Part shown: one piece after another, positions 16,671 to 24,930 of the stretch
Position numbering within the stretch: position 1 is the stretch's first letter
Layout: every line of letters begins with the position of its first letter
NCBI RefSeq assembly: GCF_009363715.1
Contig: NZ_CP045404.1
Span: 2,138,001-2,202,000, forward strand
Direction: 5' to 3'
DNA from: Roseovarius sp. THAF9
Lineage (GTDB): Bacteria > Pseudomonadota > Alphaproteobacteria > Rhodobacterales > Rhodobacteraceae
DNA length: 64,000 nt
Position numbers and translations under genes: made by a program
Notes under the pieces: model-generated
Seen by the model: the letters and a program-made list of their open reading frames with translations, nothing else
Told to the model about the DNA's origin: nothing
Database searches by the model: none

Positions 16671-17555
16671 ATGACCGAGTATTCAGTCACGATGGACGTG
16701 ACACCGCACGTGCAGGGGTTCTTCGATGAGGCCACCAACACGATCAGCTATATCGTGAAGGACCCCGCCAGTAACGCCTGTGCCATCGTCGACAGCGTGA
16801 TGGACATAGATTACGCCGCCGGGCGGATCACCTATGACCATGCCGACGAACTAATCCGGCAGATCGAGGATCGGGACCTGCGGCTGGAATGGATCATCGA
16901 GACGCATGTCCATGCCGATCACCTGTCTGCCGCGCCCTATATCCAGCAAAAGCTGGGTGGCAAGATCGGCATCGGCGCAAAGATCATGGTCGTGCAGGAC
17001 ACGTTCGGCAAGGTGTTCAACGAAGGCACGGAGTTTCAGCGCGACGGGTCGCAGTTCGATGCGCTTTTCGAGGATGGCGACACCTACATGGTGGGCGAGA
17101 TGGAATGTTTCGCCATGTACACGCCGGGCCACACGCCGGCCTGCATGGTGCATGTCATGGGCGACGCGGCTTTCGTGGGCGACACGCTGTTCATGCCCGA
17201 TGGCGGCTCGGCCCGGGCGGATTTTCCGGGCGGGGATGCGGGGCAGCTTTATGACAGCATCCAGAAGGTGCTGGCCCTGCCCGATGCGATGCGCCTCTTC
17301 ATGTGCCACGACTATGGCCCCAATGGGCGCGACATCGCATGGGAGACGACCGTGGGCGACGAGAAAGCGCACAACATCCACGTGGGCGGCGGCAAGACGA
17401 AAGAGGAATTCGTCAAGTTCCGCACCGAGCGGGATGCGACGCTGGCGATGCCCAAGCTGATCATCCCGTCGCTGCAGGTGAACATGCGCGCTGGAAAGGT
17501 GCCGACGGACAAGGACGGGAACCCGGTGCTGAAGGTGCCGGTTAACGGGCTGTAA
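16671..17555 (+). CDS. Metallo-beta-lactamase-fold persulfide dioxygenase type protein
   Basis: A 294-residue protein of the ETHE1/Blh branch, whose enzymes oxidise glutathione persulfide to sulfite with non-haem iron. The metal motif is THVHADHLSAAPYIQ (HxHxDH at 79-84); TPGHTPACMVHVMGD, DTLFMPDGGSARADFPGG and MCHDYGP complete the site. ATG 16671 is chosen over 16665 because AAGGAGG at 16657-16663 leaves 7 bases to the former and only one to the latter. The transporter pair upstream and the DUF2892 gene suggest uptake or export of sulfur species coupled to their oxidation. Confidence 0.9.
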   Translation: MTEYSVTMDVTPHVQGFFDEATNTISYIVKDPASNACAIVDSVMDIDYAAGRITYDHADELIRQIEDRDLRLEWIIETHVHADHLSAAPYIQQKLGGKIGIGAKIMVVQDTFGKVFNEGTEFQRDGSQFDALFEDGDTYMVGEMECFAMYTPGHTPACMVHVMGDAAFVGDTLFMPDGGSARADFPGGDAGQLYDSIQKVLALPDAMRLFMCHDYGPNGRDIAWETTVGDEKAHNIHVGGGKTKEEFVKFRTERDATLAMPKLIIPSLQVNMRAGKVPTDKDGNPVLKVPVNGL

Positions 17556-17591
17556 GGCACCGCACACTTCAATAGCATTCGGAGGGATCGC

Positions 17592-18497
17592 ATGAGCGAC
17601 GACATCCTGAGCAAAACTTCGGCCTCGACAGGCGCGGCAAGCCCCGAGGTGATCGGGTTTTATGATTCGGATACAGGCAGTTGCCAGTATATCTGCATCT
17701 GCCCAGAGACCCAGAAAGCGGCGCTGATCGACGTGGTGCAGTCACTGGACCCGAAATCCTATGCCACCGGGTTCGCGCCCGCGCAATGGGCGCTGGACAC
17801 CATCGCGGAGCGCGGGCTGGACCTGGAGTGGATCCTCGATACGCATCCGCATGCGGATCACCTGATGGCGAGCGCCTGGCTGAAAGAGCAGACCGGCGCG
17901 CCCACGGGCATCGGTGAAAAGGTTCACCAGATTGCGGAGCTTTGGCGCGGCTATTACAACGCGCCGCACGCCTTTCCGGTCGATCCGCATTTCGACCGGC
18001 TGTTCGCGGATGGCGACACGTTCAGAATCGGCAATCTGGACGTGAAGGTGATGTTGTCGCCGGGCCATACGCTGGGGTCGGTGACCTACGTGGTGGGCGA
18101 CGCGATCTTTGCCCATGACACGCTGATGATGCCGGATGCCGGTACCTCGCGTTGCGATTTCCCCGGCGGGACGGCGGCGGAGCTTTATGACAGCATCATG
18201 CGGATCCTGGACCATCCGGAAGACTTTCGCGTTTTCATCGGGCACGATTACGGCACCGACAGCCGCGACGAGCCTGCCTGGGAAAGCACGGTGGGCGAGC
18301 AGAAACGCGAGAACATCCACCTGAAGGACGGCGCGAGCAAGGCCGAGTATGTCGCCCGGCGCGAGAAGCGGGATGCGACGCTGGCCCTGCCCGACCGAAT
18401 GCTGGCGGCGTTGCAGGTGAACCTGCGCGGCGGGCGCCTGCCCGAGCCGGAGGAAGACGGAAAGAGCTACTTCAAGATACCGGCGAACAAATTCTAG
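17592..18497 (+). CDS. Second metallo-beta-lactamase-fold persulfide dioxygenase type protein
   Basis: A 301-residue paralogue of the preceding protein. Metal motif THPHADHLMASAWL (HxHxDH at 85-90), then LSPGHTLGSVTYVVGD, DTLMMPDAGTSRCDFPGG and FIGHDYGTDSRDE. Ribosome site GGAGGGATCG. It follows its paralogue by 36 bp. Two such enzymes in one operon may differ in substrate (for example glutathione persulfide and another thiol persulfide), which cannot be told from sequence. The RCDFPGG motif is kept, which argues for dioxygenase rather than lactonase activity. Confidence 0.88.
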   Translation: MSDDILSKTSASTGAASPEVIGFYDSDTGSCQYICICPETQKAALIDVVQSLDPKSYATGFAPAQWALDTIAERGLDLEWILDTHPHADHLMASAWLKEQTGAPTGIGEKVHQIAELWRGYYNAPHAFPVDPHFDRLFADGDTFRIGNLDVKVMLSPGHTLGSVTYVVGDAIFAHDTLMMPDAGTSRCDFPGGTAAELYDSIMRILDHPEDFRVFIGHDYGTDSRDEPAWESTVGEQKRENIHLKDGASKAEYVARREKRDATLALPDRMLAALQVNLRGGRLPEPEEDGKSYFKIPANKF

Positions 18498-18509
18498 CGG
18501 TCCGGGCGC

Positions 18510-18531
18510 GTGGGTTTTCACCCACCCTACG
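18510..18531. repeat. GTGGGT...ACCCAC intergenic repeat, copy 1
   Basis: GTGGGT-TTTC-ACCCAC followed by CCTACG, 12 bp after the operon's last stop. Similar copies lie at 19730 and 40377, each downstream of a gene, so the element probably ends transcripts or protects RNA ends. Confidence 0.7.
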
Positions 18532-18665
18532 CACACGTTCGGATGGAGTAACGGGGCACGGCGCGGGTTCGCGGCCTGCCCTTTTTCACGCAATTAACGC
18601 AATCGCGCCTCAAAATAGGTCTCTCGGGATGGCATCCCGAGCGGGCTGGAGGCCGAGGGCTGCGT

Positions 18666-19718
18666 ATGGACCGCATCGTCAACCGTATATTCCTGATCGT
18701 CACGGGCGCGATCTTTGCCTGGACCTGGGCGGCGCCTGCGGTGTCGCTGCACCATTTCGCAGTGCCATTGGCGCATTACATCGGGCTGGGCCTGAGCATG
18801 TGGACCGCCGGGGCGCTGATCCTGTTCTGTTTCGGGTTGATCCGGCAGGCGGCGGGCGGTTCGGCCCAAGCGGACCGGCTGGGTTTCGTGAAGACCTGGC
18901 TGGTGCATCAGCGGCAGGAACGGTTCCTGAACGTAATCGTGCCACTGGTCGCGTTCATCGTGACGATGGCGAGCTTCACAGTCCACAAGACCGTGGTGTT
19001 GCCGGGCTACGGGTTCACGTGGGACGCAGATTTCATCGCGTGGGACCGGGCGCTGTTCCTCGGGCACGACCCCTGGACGCTGAGCCACGCGGTGTTCGGC
19101 AGCGCCACGGCGACGTGGTGGATCGACCAGTTCTATCATGCGTGGTTTTACCCGATGATCATTGCCTATGTCGTTTGCGGGCTGATGGTGGCGGGGCCAC
19201 TGGTGCGGGCGTGTTATATCGGGACGTTTTTGATCAGCTGGTTCGTGATCGGTTGTGTGCTGGCGGGGATGCTCGCGTCGGCGGGGCCGGTCTATGACGG
19301 GGCACTTTTCGAGGCGGACGTGTTCGAGCCGCTGAAAACCCGGCTGGCGGCACAGGCGGACGCGGTGCCGGGAATCGCCTCGCAGCTCTTCCAGGCGGAG
19401 TTGCTGGCCGGGTTCGAGCGCGGGGCGATCGGGCTGGGGTACGGGATCTCGGCGATGCCGTCGATGCATGTGGCGCTGGCGGCGATGTGGGCGCTGTTGT
19501 TCTTTGGCGTCAGCCGGTGGCTGGGGCTGGTGGGGATGGTCTATACGGTGTTCATCTGGGTGGGGTCTGTGCACCTGGGCTGGCATTACGCGGTGGACGG
19601 GCTCGTGTCTTCGGCGCTGGTGGTGGCGATCTGGGGCGCCTTGCGGGTGCTGATCCCGCGGTTGGCGTCAGGCAAAACCGTCGAGCGCGCGGCGTTGCCG
19701 GGGGTGCCCGGGGAGTGA
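18666..19718 (+). CDS. PAP2 superfamily membrane phosphatase / phosphotransferase
   Basis: A 350-residue membrane protein with about eight hydrophobic helices. The C-terminal part has the PAP2 motifs SAMPSMHVALAAMW (motif 2) and HLGWHYAVDGLVSSA (motif 3), with the catalytic histidines. The pattern is closest to the Aur1/Ipt1-like PAP2 subfamily, which acts on lipid phosphates or transfers head groups. Motif 1 (KxxxxxxRP) is not evident, as is usual for that subfamily. No neighbour hints at the substrate; copies of a short repeat lie on both sides. Confidence 0.8.
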   Translation: MDRIVNRIFLIVTGAIFAWTWAAPAVSLHHFAVPLAHYIGLGLSMWTAGALILFCFGLIRQAAGGSAQADRLGFVKTWLVHQRQERFLNVIVPLVAFIVTMASFTVHKTVVLPGYGFTWDADFIAWDRALFLGHDPWTLSHAVFGSATATWWIDQFYHAWFYPMIIAYVVCGLMVAGPLVRACYIGTFLISWFVIGCVLAGMLASAGPVYDGALFEADVFEPLKTRLAAQADAVPGIASQLFQAELLAGFERGAIGLGYGISAMPSMHVALAAMWALLFFGVSRWLGLVGMVYTVFIWVGSVHLGWHYAVDGLVSSALVVAIWGALRVLIPRLASGKTVERAALPGVPGE

Positions 19719-19729
19719 CCGAGGGACGC

Positions 19730-19745
19730 GTGGGTTCTCACCCAC
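19730..19745. repeat. GTGGGT...ACCCAC intergenic repeat, copy 2
   Basis: GTGGGT-TCTC-ACCCAC, 12 bp after the PAP2 stop; differs from the copy at 18510 by one loop base and is followed by the similar CCTAAG. Confidence 0.7.
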
Positions 19746-19778
19746 CCTAAGCGGGAAGACGGCGAAACCGCGTTTTGT

Positions 19779-20444
19779 TCAAAGGCTGAGCTTGTCGCGC
19801 AAGAAGGCGAGTGCCACCGACAGACCATCGGGGGCGATGCCGTGGGCAGTGCCTTTCATGACGTGGGCATAGACCTCTTTCCAGCCGGCGGATTGCAGCG
19901 CCTCGGCGGCCTCGGGCAGCGACTGAGGCGGCACCACGTCATCGGCGTCGCCATGCACCAGCAGAACCGGCGGGCGGCTGATGACCTCGTCGGCCAGGAG
20001 TTCGGGTTGCAGGAGGCGGCCCGAGAAGCCGACGATGCCGGCGATCTCGTCCTCGCGCCGCGGGGCCACATGCAGGGCCATCATCGTGCCCTGGGAAAAG
20101 CCGAAGAGCACGACCTGTTCAGGCAGCACGTCCTCGTCCACCATGAGCGCGTCGAGGAAGGCGTTGAGATCCTCGGCGGCCGCCTGAAGCCCGCGATGGG
20201 CCTCTTCCTCGCTCGAGCCGTCGATCCAGGGGATCGGGAACCACTGGTAGCCGGTGGGCATCATCGGGATCGTCTCGGGCGCGTCGGGCGCGACGAAGAG
20301 CGTGTCCGGCAGGTGTTCGGCCAGCGGATCGGCCAGGCCCAGAAGGTCGGCGCCGTTGGCGCCGTAGCCGTGCAGGAAGACGACGACGGAGCGGGTCGTG
20401 CCCGACATGGGGTCCTTGCGGCCAGCCTGAAGTACGCGGGTCAT
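19779..20444 (-). CDS. Alpha/beta hydrolase, phospholipase/carboxylesterase family
   Basis: A 221-residue serine hydrolase of the PF02230 type. VVVFLHGYGANGADL gives the oxyanion region, LFGFSQGTMMALH the nucleophile elbow (GFSQG), and LLVHGDADDVVPP with GTAHGIAPDG the Asp and His. These enzymes cleave short acyl esters or lysophospholipids. ATG 20444 overlaps the stop of alkA as ATGA, so the two are co-translated; the longer reading frame upstream lies within alkA and is ignored. Confidence 0.9.
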   Translation of the reverse strand: MTRVLQAGRKDPMSGTTRSVVVFLHGYGANGADLLGLADPLAEHLPDTLFVAPDAPETIPMMPTGYQWFPIPWIDGSSEEEAHRGLQAAAEDLNAFLDALMVDEDVLPEQVVLFGFSQGTMMALHVAPRREDEIAGIVGFSGRLLQPELLADEVISRPPVLLVHGDADDVVPPQSLPEAAEALQSAGWKEVYAHVMKGTAHGIAPDGLSVALAFLRDKLSL

Positions 20445-21085
20445 CTGATGCCTTCCCTTTGTTTCGCCACACGGTAGTAGGCCCAGAGCTGGCGGGCTGC
20501 AACCGATCTCCATGGGCTCCACGCCGTGGCGATGTCTCGCAGGGCGCGGTCGCGGGGGCGTTCGGGCAGGTCGTAGAGGATGCGGGCAGCCTCTTGCAGG
20601 GCGAGGTCGCCGGGGGCGAAGACGTCGGCGCGACCAAGCGAGAACATGGCGTAGATCTCCGCCGTCCAAGTGCCGATGCCGGGTACCTGCGTGAGGGTGG
20701 TTATGACCGCGTCGGTGGGAGCATCGCGGAGGGCCTTGAAGTTGATGCCGGCGTCCGAGAGCGCGCGGGCGTAGCGGATCTTCTGGCGGCTTAGCCCCAC
20801 CGCGCGGAGGTCATCGTCACTGGCCCATTTGATCTTGCGCGGGCCGGTGAGCCCTGCGGTTTTCATGCGGCCCCAGATTGCAGCGGCGGAGGCGGTGGAG
20901 ACCTGCTGGCTGACGATGGCGCTGAGCAGTTCCGCAAATCCGTCTGGCTTGCGGCGCAGGGGGAGCGGGCCGGTCTGGGCGTAGGCATGGGCCATGCGCG
21001 GGCAGATGGCGGTGAGATGCGCCACGCCTTCGGCCACGTCGTCGTGGGTTTCTATGATGCGCCCGGTCACAGGGCGCGGACCCAT
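20441..21085 (-). CDS. alkA: DNA-3-methyladenine glycosylase II family
   Basis: A 214-residue helix-hairpin-helix glycosylase that removes alkylated bases. The hairpin and catalytic part is LTQVPGIGTWTAEIYAMFSLGR then VFAPGDLAL, where the Asp after G is the expected catalytic residue. LLSAIVSQQVSTASAAAIWGR marks the conserved N-terminal helix. It lacks the N-terminal beta domain of E. coli AlkA and is of the shorter MagIII/AlkA-like bacterial type. It overlaps cobK upstream by 19 bp and the esterase downstream by 4 bp, a compact three-gene unit of unrelated functions. Confidence 0.88.
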   Translation of the reverse strand: MGPRPVTGRIIETHDDVAEGVAHLTAICPRMAHAYAQTGPLPLRRKPDGFAELLSAIVSQQVSTASAAAIWGRMKTAGLTGPRKIKWASDDDLRAVGLSRQKIRYARALSDAGINFKALRDAPTDAVITTLTQVPGIGTWTAEIYAMFSLGRADVFAPGDLALQEAARILYDLPERPRDRALRDIATAWSPWRSVAARQLWAYYRVAKQREGIR

Positions 21086-21795
21086 GCGAGGGCGTCCTCG
21101 ACGGTTTCGACGTGCAAGGCGTCCGGCTGGGGCGGACGGTTGATGAGCGCCACGCGAAGGCCGAGGCGGCGCGCGGCGTCGAGCTTGGTGCGGGGCGTGG
21201 GGCCGCCGGCGTTCTTGGCGATGAGCCAGTCGACGCCGAGCGATTTGAAGAGGTCGTATTCATGGCGTTCCGAGAACGGCGGATTTCCGGGAAGAAAGCG
21301 GCCGTTCGGAAAGGGAAACGGCGTGTCGGGGATGTTGATCTGGCGGCTGATGACGGTGCAGGCGGAGAGGTTGGCGAAGCGGTGAAGCGTCTGGCGGCCC
21401 GTGGCGAGAAAGACGGTGGAGCCGGGGGCGATGTGGGCGGCGGCGTCCTCCTCGCGGTCGATAGGGATCCAGTTATCACCCGGTCCCGGTGTCCATGGCG
21501 GGCGGAGGACCTGGCAATAGGGGATGCCAAGGTCGGCGCAGACCCGGGCGGTGCGTTGTGAAATGCTGTCGGCGAAGGGATGCGTGGCGTCGAGCACGGC
21601 GGTGATGGCGTGCTCGGTCAAGTAGGTGCGGAACGCGGACTCGCCCCCGAAGCCGCCGGTGCGGGTGGGAATGCCCAGGGGCGCAGGCGCGCGGGACGCG
21701 CCGGCGAGCGAGGCTGTGGCCGCGATGCCCTCTTCGTGCAGTTGGGTGGCGATGGCCTTGGCCTCGCCCGTGCCGGCCAGCAGGAGGAGCGTCAC
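21067..21795 (-). CDS. cobK: Precorrin-6A reductase
   Basis: A 242-residue NADPH enzyme that reduces precorrin-6A in aerobic cobalamin synthesis. It starts VTLLLLAGTGEAKAIATQL, has LDATHPFADSISQRTARVCADLGIPYCQVLRPPW (cited in part: DATHPFA near residue 69) and LIAKNAGGPTPRTKLDAARRL near the end, all typical. The start is taken as GTG 21795 because homology begins there; upstream in-frame codons give an unlikely Pro/His-rich leader. No other cobalamin gene is in the window. The MttB-type methyltransferase at 31763 is a possible consumer of B12 chemistry. Confidence 0.88.
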   Translation of the reverse strand: MTLLLLAGTGEAKAIATQLHEEGIAATASLAGASRAPAPLGIPTRTGGFGGESAFRTYLTEHAITAVLDATHPFADSISQRTARVCADLGIPYCQVLRPPWTPGPGDNWIPIDREEDAAAHIAPGSTVFLATGRQTLHRFANLSACTVISRQINIPDTPFPFPNGRFLPGNPPFSERHEYDLFKSLGVDWLIAKNAGGPTPRTKLDAARRLGLRVALINRPPQPDALHVETVEDALAWVRAL

Positions 21796-22027
21796 GGGGC
21801 GGAGCCCTGGAGAGTGCGGGATGGTCGTCTGTGCATGGCCGGGCGGACTATAGGGGGGCAAGCCCTTCGCGCCAATCGGCAATTTCGCATTGCGCTGCGC
21901 GCAATACGACCGATGCGAGGGGCGCTGCCCCTCGCGCACCCCGGGATATTTATGGCCAGAGGAAAAGCATGCCGAGGTGGCGATTTGGGGTCTTGTGGGC
22001 CTCTCGAGAGGGGTCTAGCAAGGCGGC

Positions 22028-23248
22028 ATGAGTGAGACCGCCCTTCCCCTTGAAGATGACCGCCGCGCGAAGCGGAACGTGACCGTGCTGGTGCTTGCGC
22101 AAGCCATTCTCGGCGCGCAGATGGCGATGATCTTTGTCGTGGGCGGGCTGGCCGGGCAGAGCCTTGCCAGTAACGTTTGTTTCGCAACGCTGCCAATTTC
22201 GCTGATCGTGCTGGGGTCGATGATGTCGGCCAACCCGTTGTCGATGGTGATGCAGCGGTTCGGGCGCAAGGCCGGGTTCCTGATCGGCGCCATGGGCGGG
22301 GCCGCAGGGGCGGCTATTGCGGGCTATGGCCTCTATCTTGCGTCCTTCCCGGTGTATCTGCTGGGCAGTTTCCTGACGGGGATCTACATGTCGGCGCAGG
22401 GCTTTTATCGCTTCGCCGCGGCGGACACGGCGAGCGACGAATTTCGGCCCAAGGCGATTTCCTACGTGCTGGCGGGCGGGCTGGCGAGCGCGATCATCGG
22501 CCCGCAGCTTGTGAAGGTGACGAGCCAGGCGATGGTGATACCGTTCCTGGGCACGTACCTGGCGGTGATCGTGATCAATGTGCTGGGTGCGCTGCTGTTC
22601 TTTTTCCTGGATATCCCCAAGCCGCCACCGCCAACGCCGGATAGCCCCAAGGGGCGCACGCGGTGGGAGCTTTTGACGACGCCGCGCATCGCGGTGGCGG
22701 TGATCTGCGCGATGGTGTCCTATGCGCTGATGAACCTGGTGATGACCTCGACCCCGCTGGCGGTGGTCGGCTGCGGGTTCAGCGAAGGCAACGCGGCGGA
22801 CATCGTCACGGGCCACGTGCTGGCGATGTTTGCGCCGTCCTTCTTTACCGGGCACCTGATCGCGCGGTTCGGGGTGGAGAAGATCGTGGGCACGGGGCTG
22901 GTGATCCTGGCCGCCGCCGGGGTCGTGGCGTTGCAGGGTGTCGAGATCGAGAATTTCTTCATCGCCCTGATCCTCTTGGGGCTGGGGTGGAATTTCGGCT
23001 TTATCGGCGCGACGACCATGCTGGCCGGTGCGCATGACGTCCATGAACGCGGTCGGATGCAGGGGATGAACGACCTGCTTGTGTTCGGGGGCGTGACACT
23101 GGCGTCGCTGGCCTCTGGCGGGTTGATGAACTGCTCCGGCGGCACGGCGGAGGCCGGATGGACGGCGGTGAACCTGGCCATGGTGCCGCTTCTGACGCTG
23201 GCGGGCGGGGCGCTGATCTGGCTGGTTATGCGACCGAAAGAGGCTTGA
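22028..23248 (+). CDS. MFS transporter
   Basis: A 406-residue 12-helix carrier. The first helices read VTVLVLAQAILGAQMAMIFVVGGL; the loop after helix 2 has the MFS signature variant QRFGRKAGFLIGAMGG (GxxxD/GRKxG type). A Pro-rich linker (PKPPPPTPDSPKG, ~195) separates the halves. Related Roseobacter proteins are annotated only as MFS, and the substrate is unknown. The closing loop motif HERGRMQGMNDLLVFGGV is typical of this subgroup. It stands alone. Confidence 0.85.
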   Translation: MSETALPLEDDRRAKRNVTVLVLAQAILGAQMAMIFVVGGLAGQSLASNVCFATLPISLIVLGSMMSANPLSMVMQRFGRKAGFLIGAMGGAAGAAIAGYGLYLASFPVYLLGSFLTGIYMSAQGFYRFAAADTASDEFRPKAISYVLAGGLASAIIGPQLVKVTSQAMVIPFLGTYLAVIVINVLGALLFFFLDIPKPPPPTPDSPKGRTRWELLTTPRIAVAVICAMVSYALMNLVMTSTPLAVVGCGFSEGNAADIVTGHVLAMFAPSFFTGHLIARFGVEKIVGTGLVILAAAGVVALQGVEIENFFIALILLGLGWNFGFIGATTMLAGAHDVHERGRMQGMNDLLVFGGVTLASLASGGLMNCSGGTAEAGWTAVNLAMVPLLTLAGGALIWLVMRPKEA

Positions 23249-23374
23249 GGCTTTTTCTTGGCCGGGAATATTCCGGGGAGTTTGACTGGCATCGCGTCTA
23301 ACCGACGGACGAATCTTAAACGCACGCCGAACGAGCTGATCTGACGACGGCTTTTTCTTGCAGGAAATACTCTC

Positions 23375-23397
23375 GGGGGTTTGGGGGTGAAACCCCC
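23375..23397. repeat. Hairpin GGGGGTTT...AAACCCCC
   Basis: Eight-base perfect arms with a 7-base G-rich loop, between convergent genes. This type of G/C-run hairpin after genes is familiar from Roseobacter genomes and may end transcription. A second nearby pair of arms (GAGCGC / GCGCTC at about 23411-23429) adds another stem. Confidence 0.6.
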
Positions 23398-23431
23398 AAC
23401 GCACTTGAAGAGCGCGCCGCAGGCGCTCCGT

Positions 23432-24202
23432 TTACCAACGTCCTGTCAGGGCCCGGCGCATCAGCCCGAGACGGGAGCGGAATGGCGGCAGCGCAAGGCG
23501 ATTTTCCGAAATGGCGGCGGGGTCTCGGCTGGCCTTTTTCAGGATCGCGTCGGTCTGCCAGAGGCCCAGCATGGCGGGGCGGGTATCGGGCGCTAGGCGC
23601 GTGCGCCGTGCCTGCGCGAGTTCCGCGAGCGCATCGTCGGCCAGAGCTTGAATAGCCGCATGGGTGCCTTCGACCAGCGGAATGCGGCCCTGACGTTCCA
23701 ATTCCGGCACGGCGCGGAGCCAGTTGGCCAAGCCCTGAGCATAGCCTGCTTTCAGGATCGGCTCTTCCGGCGCGTCGCCGAGGGTGCGGGCGGCGGCGAG
23801 CAACAGCAGACCGGAGGTGTTGGTGAGGTGGCTTCTGAAGGCCTCCATGTCCTCGAACGGATCGCGGTAGATGTCCCAGCGGCGCGCCTCGACCAGCGCA
23901 TCCAGCCGTTCTGCCATGTCTGGGTCGAGCACCGAAGCGAGCGGCGTGGCGACCTCGTGGCGGCGCACGTCGGTGCCCGTGCGGATCTCGTCCAGCACGT
24001 CGCGCCACCATTGCAGGCGCATTTCGGCGATCATGGATTCCTGCGTCACCCATGGCGCACGCGAGACCTCGACATTGAAGGCGTAGAGCGGAAAGAGCTT
24101 TTCACGCGCAGCCACCGGGGCAGCCATGGTGGCGGCGAAACGCTCGGGGTCGCCGCGCTGCACGAGGCCCGCGCAGGCCATGATGTCGGGGTCGAGCGCC
24201 AT
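23432..24202 (-). CDS. Squalene/phytoene synthase-like protein
   Basis: A 256-residue all-alpha protein of the squalene/phytoene synthase fold. LFPLYAFNVEVSRAPWVTQE and RLQWWRDVLDEIRTG correspond to the first substrate region, but the paired DxxxD motifs of true synthases are incomplete, which points to the NDUFAF6-like branch linked with complex I assembly in mitochondria. Whether it makes a terpenoid is therefore doubtful. No carotenoid or hopanoid gene is adjacent. It begins 5 bp after the stop of the methyltransferase gene on the same strand. Confidence 0.75.
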   Translation of the reverse strand: MALDPDIMACAGLVQRGDPERFAATMAAPVAAREKLFPLYAFNVEVSRAPWVTQESMIAEMRLQWWRDVLDEIRTGTDVRRHEVATPLASVLDPDMAERLDALVEARRWDIYRDPFEDMEAFRSHLTNTSGLLLLAAARTLGDAPEEPILKAGYAQGLANWLRAVPELERQGRIPLVEGTHAAIQALADDALAELAQARRTRLAPDTRPAMLGLWQTDAILKKASRDPAAISENRLALPPFRSRLGLMRRALTGRW

Positions 24203-24207
24203 GGCGG

Positions 24208-24930
24208 TCAGATAGCGCCGAAGCCGGGGCGCGCAAGGATGAGCGCGTAGGCGATATCACCCGGGGCCTGCCGCCATAGGGCGATTTCCCGGGCGGCGTC
24301 GTCGAGCACTTGGGCCAGTGCAGCGTCGGCGCCGGGGCGCAGGCTGGCGATGCGGCCGCCAAGCTGGGCGTAGTAATCGGCCCAGGCCATGCCGGTGATC
24401 AGGCGGTGATCCTGCACGACGTAGCCGGCCGCCTCGACCCGCGCGGTAATGCCGTCGAGGTCGGAAATCGCCGGGTAATCGGCCCAGAAGTCTTTCGCGG
24501 ACTGCGGGGCGTCGGCGGGCAGCACGGGTTCGGAAAAGGCGACCGCGCCATCAGTCGTGAGGGCGCGTTTCCAGAGCGTCAGCCCTTCGGTCACGCCAAG
24601 GAAATAAAGCGCCCCGGAACACCAGATGAGGTCGTAAAAGCCATTGATCTGCGCCATGTCGCCCGTGGAGACGGTGACATTGGTAAAGCGGTCGGTGGCT
24701 GTGCGGGCCTCTTCGACAAGGTGTGGCAGCTGGTCGATGCCTTCGATCCGCGCTCGGGGCAGGCATTCGGCCAAGGTCACGAGGTCGGCGCCGGGGCCGC
24801 AGGCGGCGTCGAGCACATTGGGCGCGTCGGGCAGGTCAAGCTGGCTGAGAGCCCAGCGGACATCCTCGGATGTGCCGGGGCCTTGGCGCGTCATCTCGCG
24901 GTGGAGCGTCAGGAAGGCGTCGTCCACCAC
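24208..24930 (-). CDS. Class I SAM-dependent methyltransferase
   Basis: A 240-residue Rossmann methyltransferase. Motif I is NVLDAACGPGADLVTLAE (~38-55), the acidic residue of motif II is in IEGIDQLPHL, and IWCSGALYFLG is motif IV. Substrate unknown; MTRQGPGTSEDVRWAL near the start is seen in several alphaproteobacterial relatives. Start is GTG 24930, directly against the stop of cimA (24931), with a second GTG at 24927 as alternative. Forms a tight row cimA - methyltransferase - squalene-synthase-like. Confidence 0.82.
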   Translation of the reverse strand: MVDDAFLTLHREMTRQGPGTSEDVRWALSQLDLPDAPNVLDAACGPGADLVTLAECLPRARIEGIDQLPHLVEEARTATDRFTNVTVSTGDMAQINGFYDLIWCSGALYFLGVTEGLTLWKRALTTDGAVAFSEPVLPADAPQSAKDFWADYPAISDLDGITARVEAAGYVVQDHRLITGMAWADYYAQLGGRIASLRPGADAALAQVLDDAAREIALWRQAPGDIAYALILARPGFGAI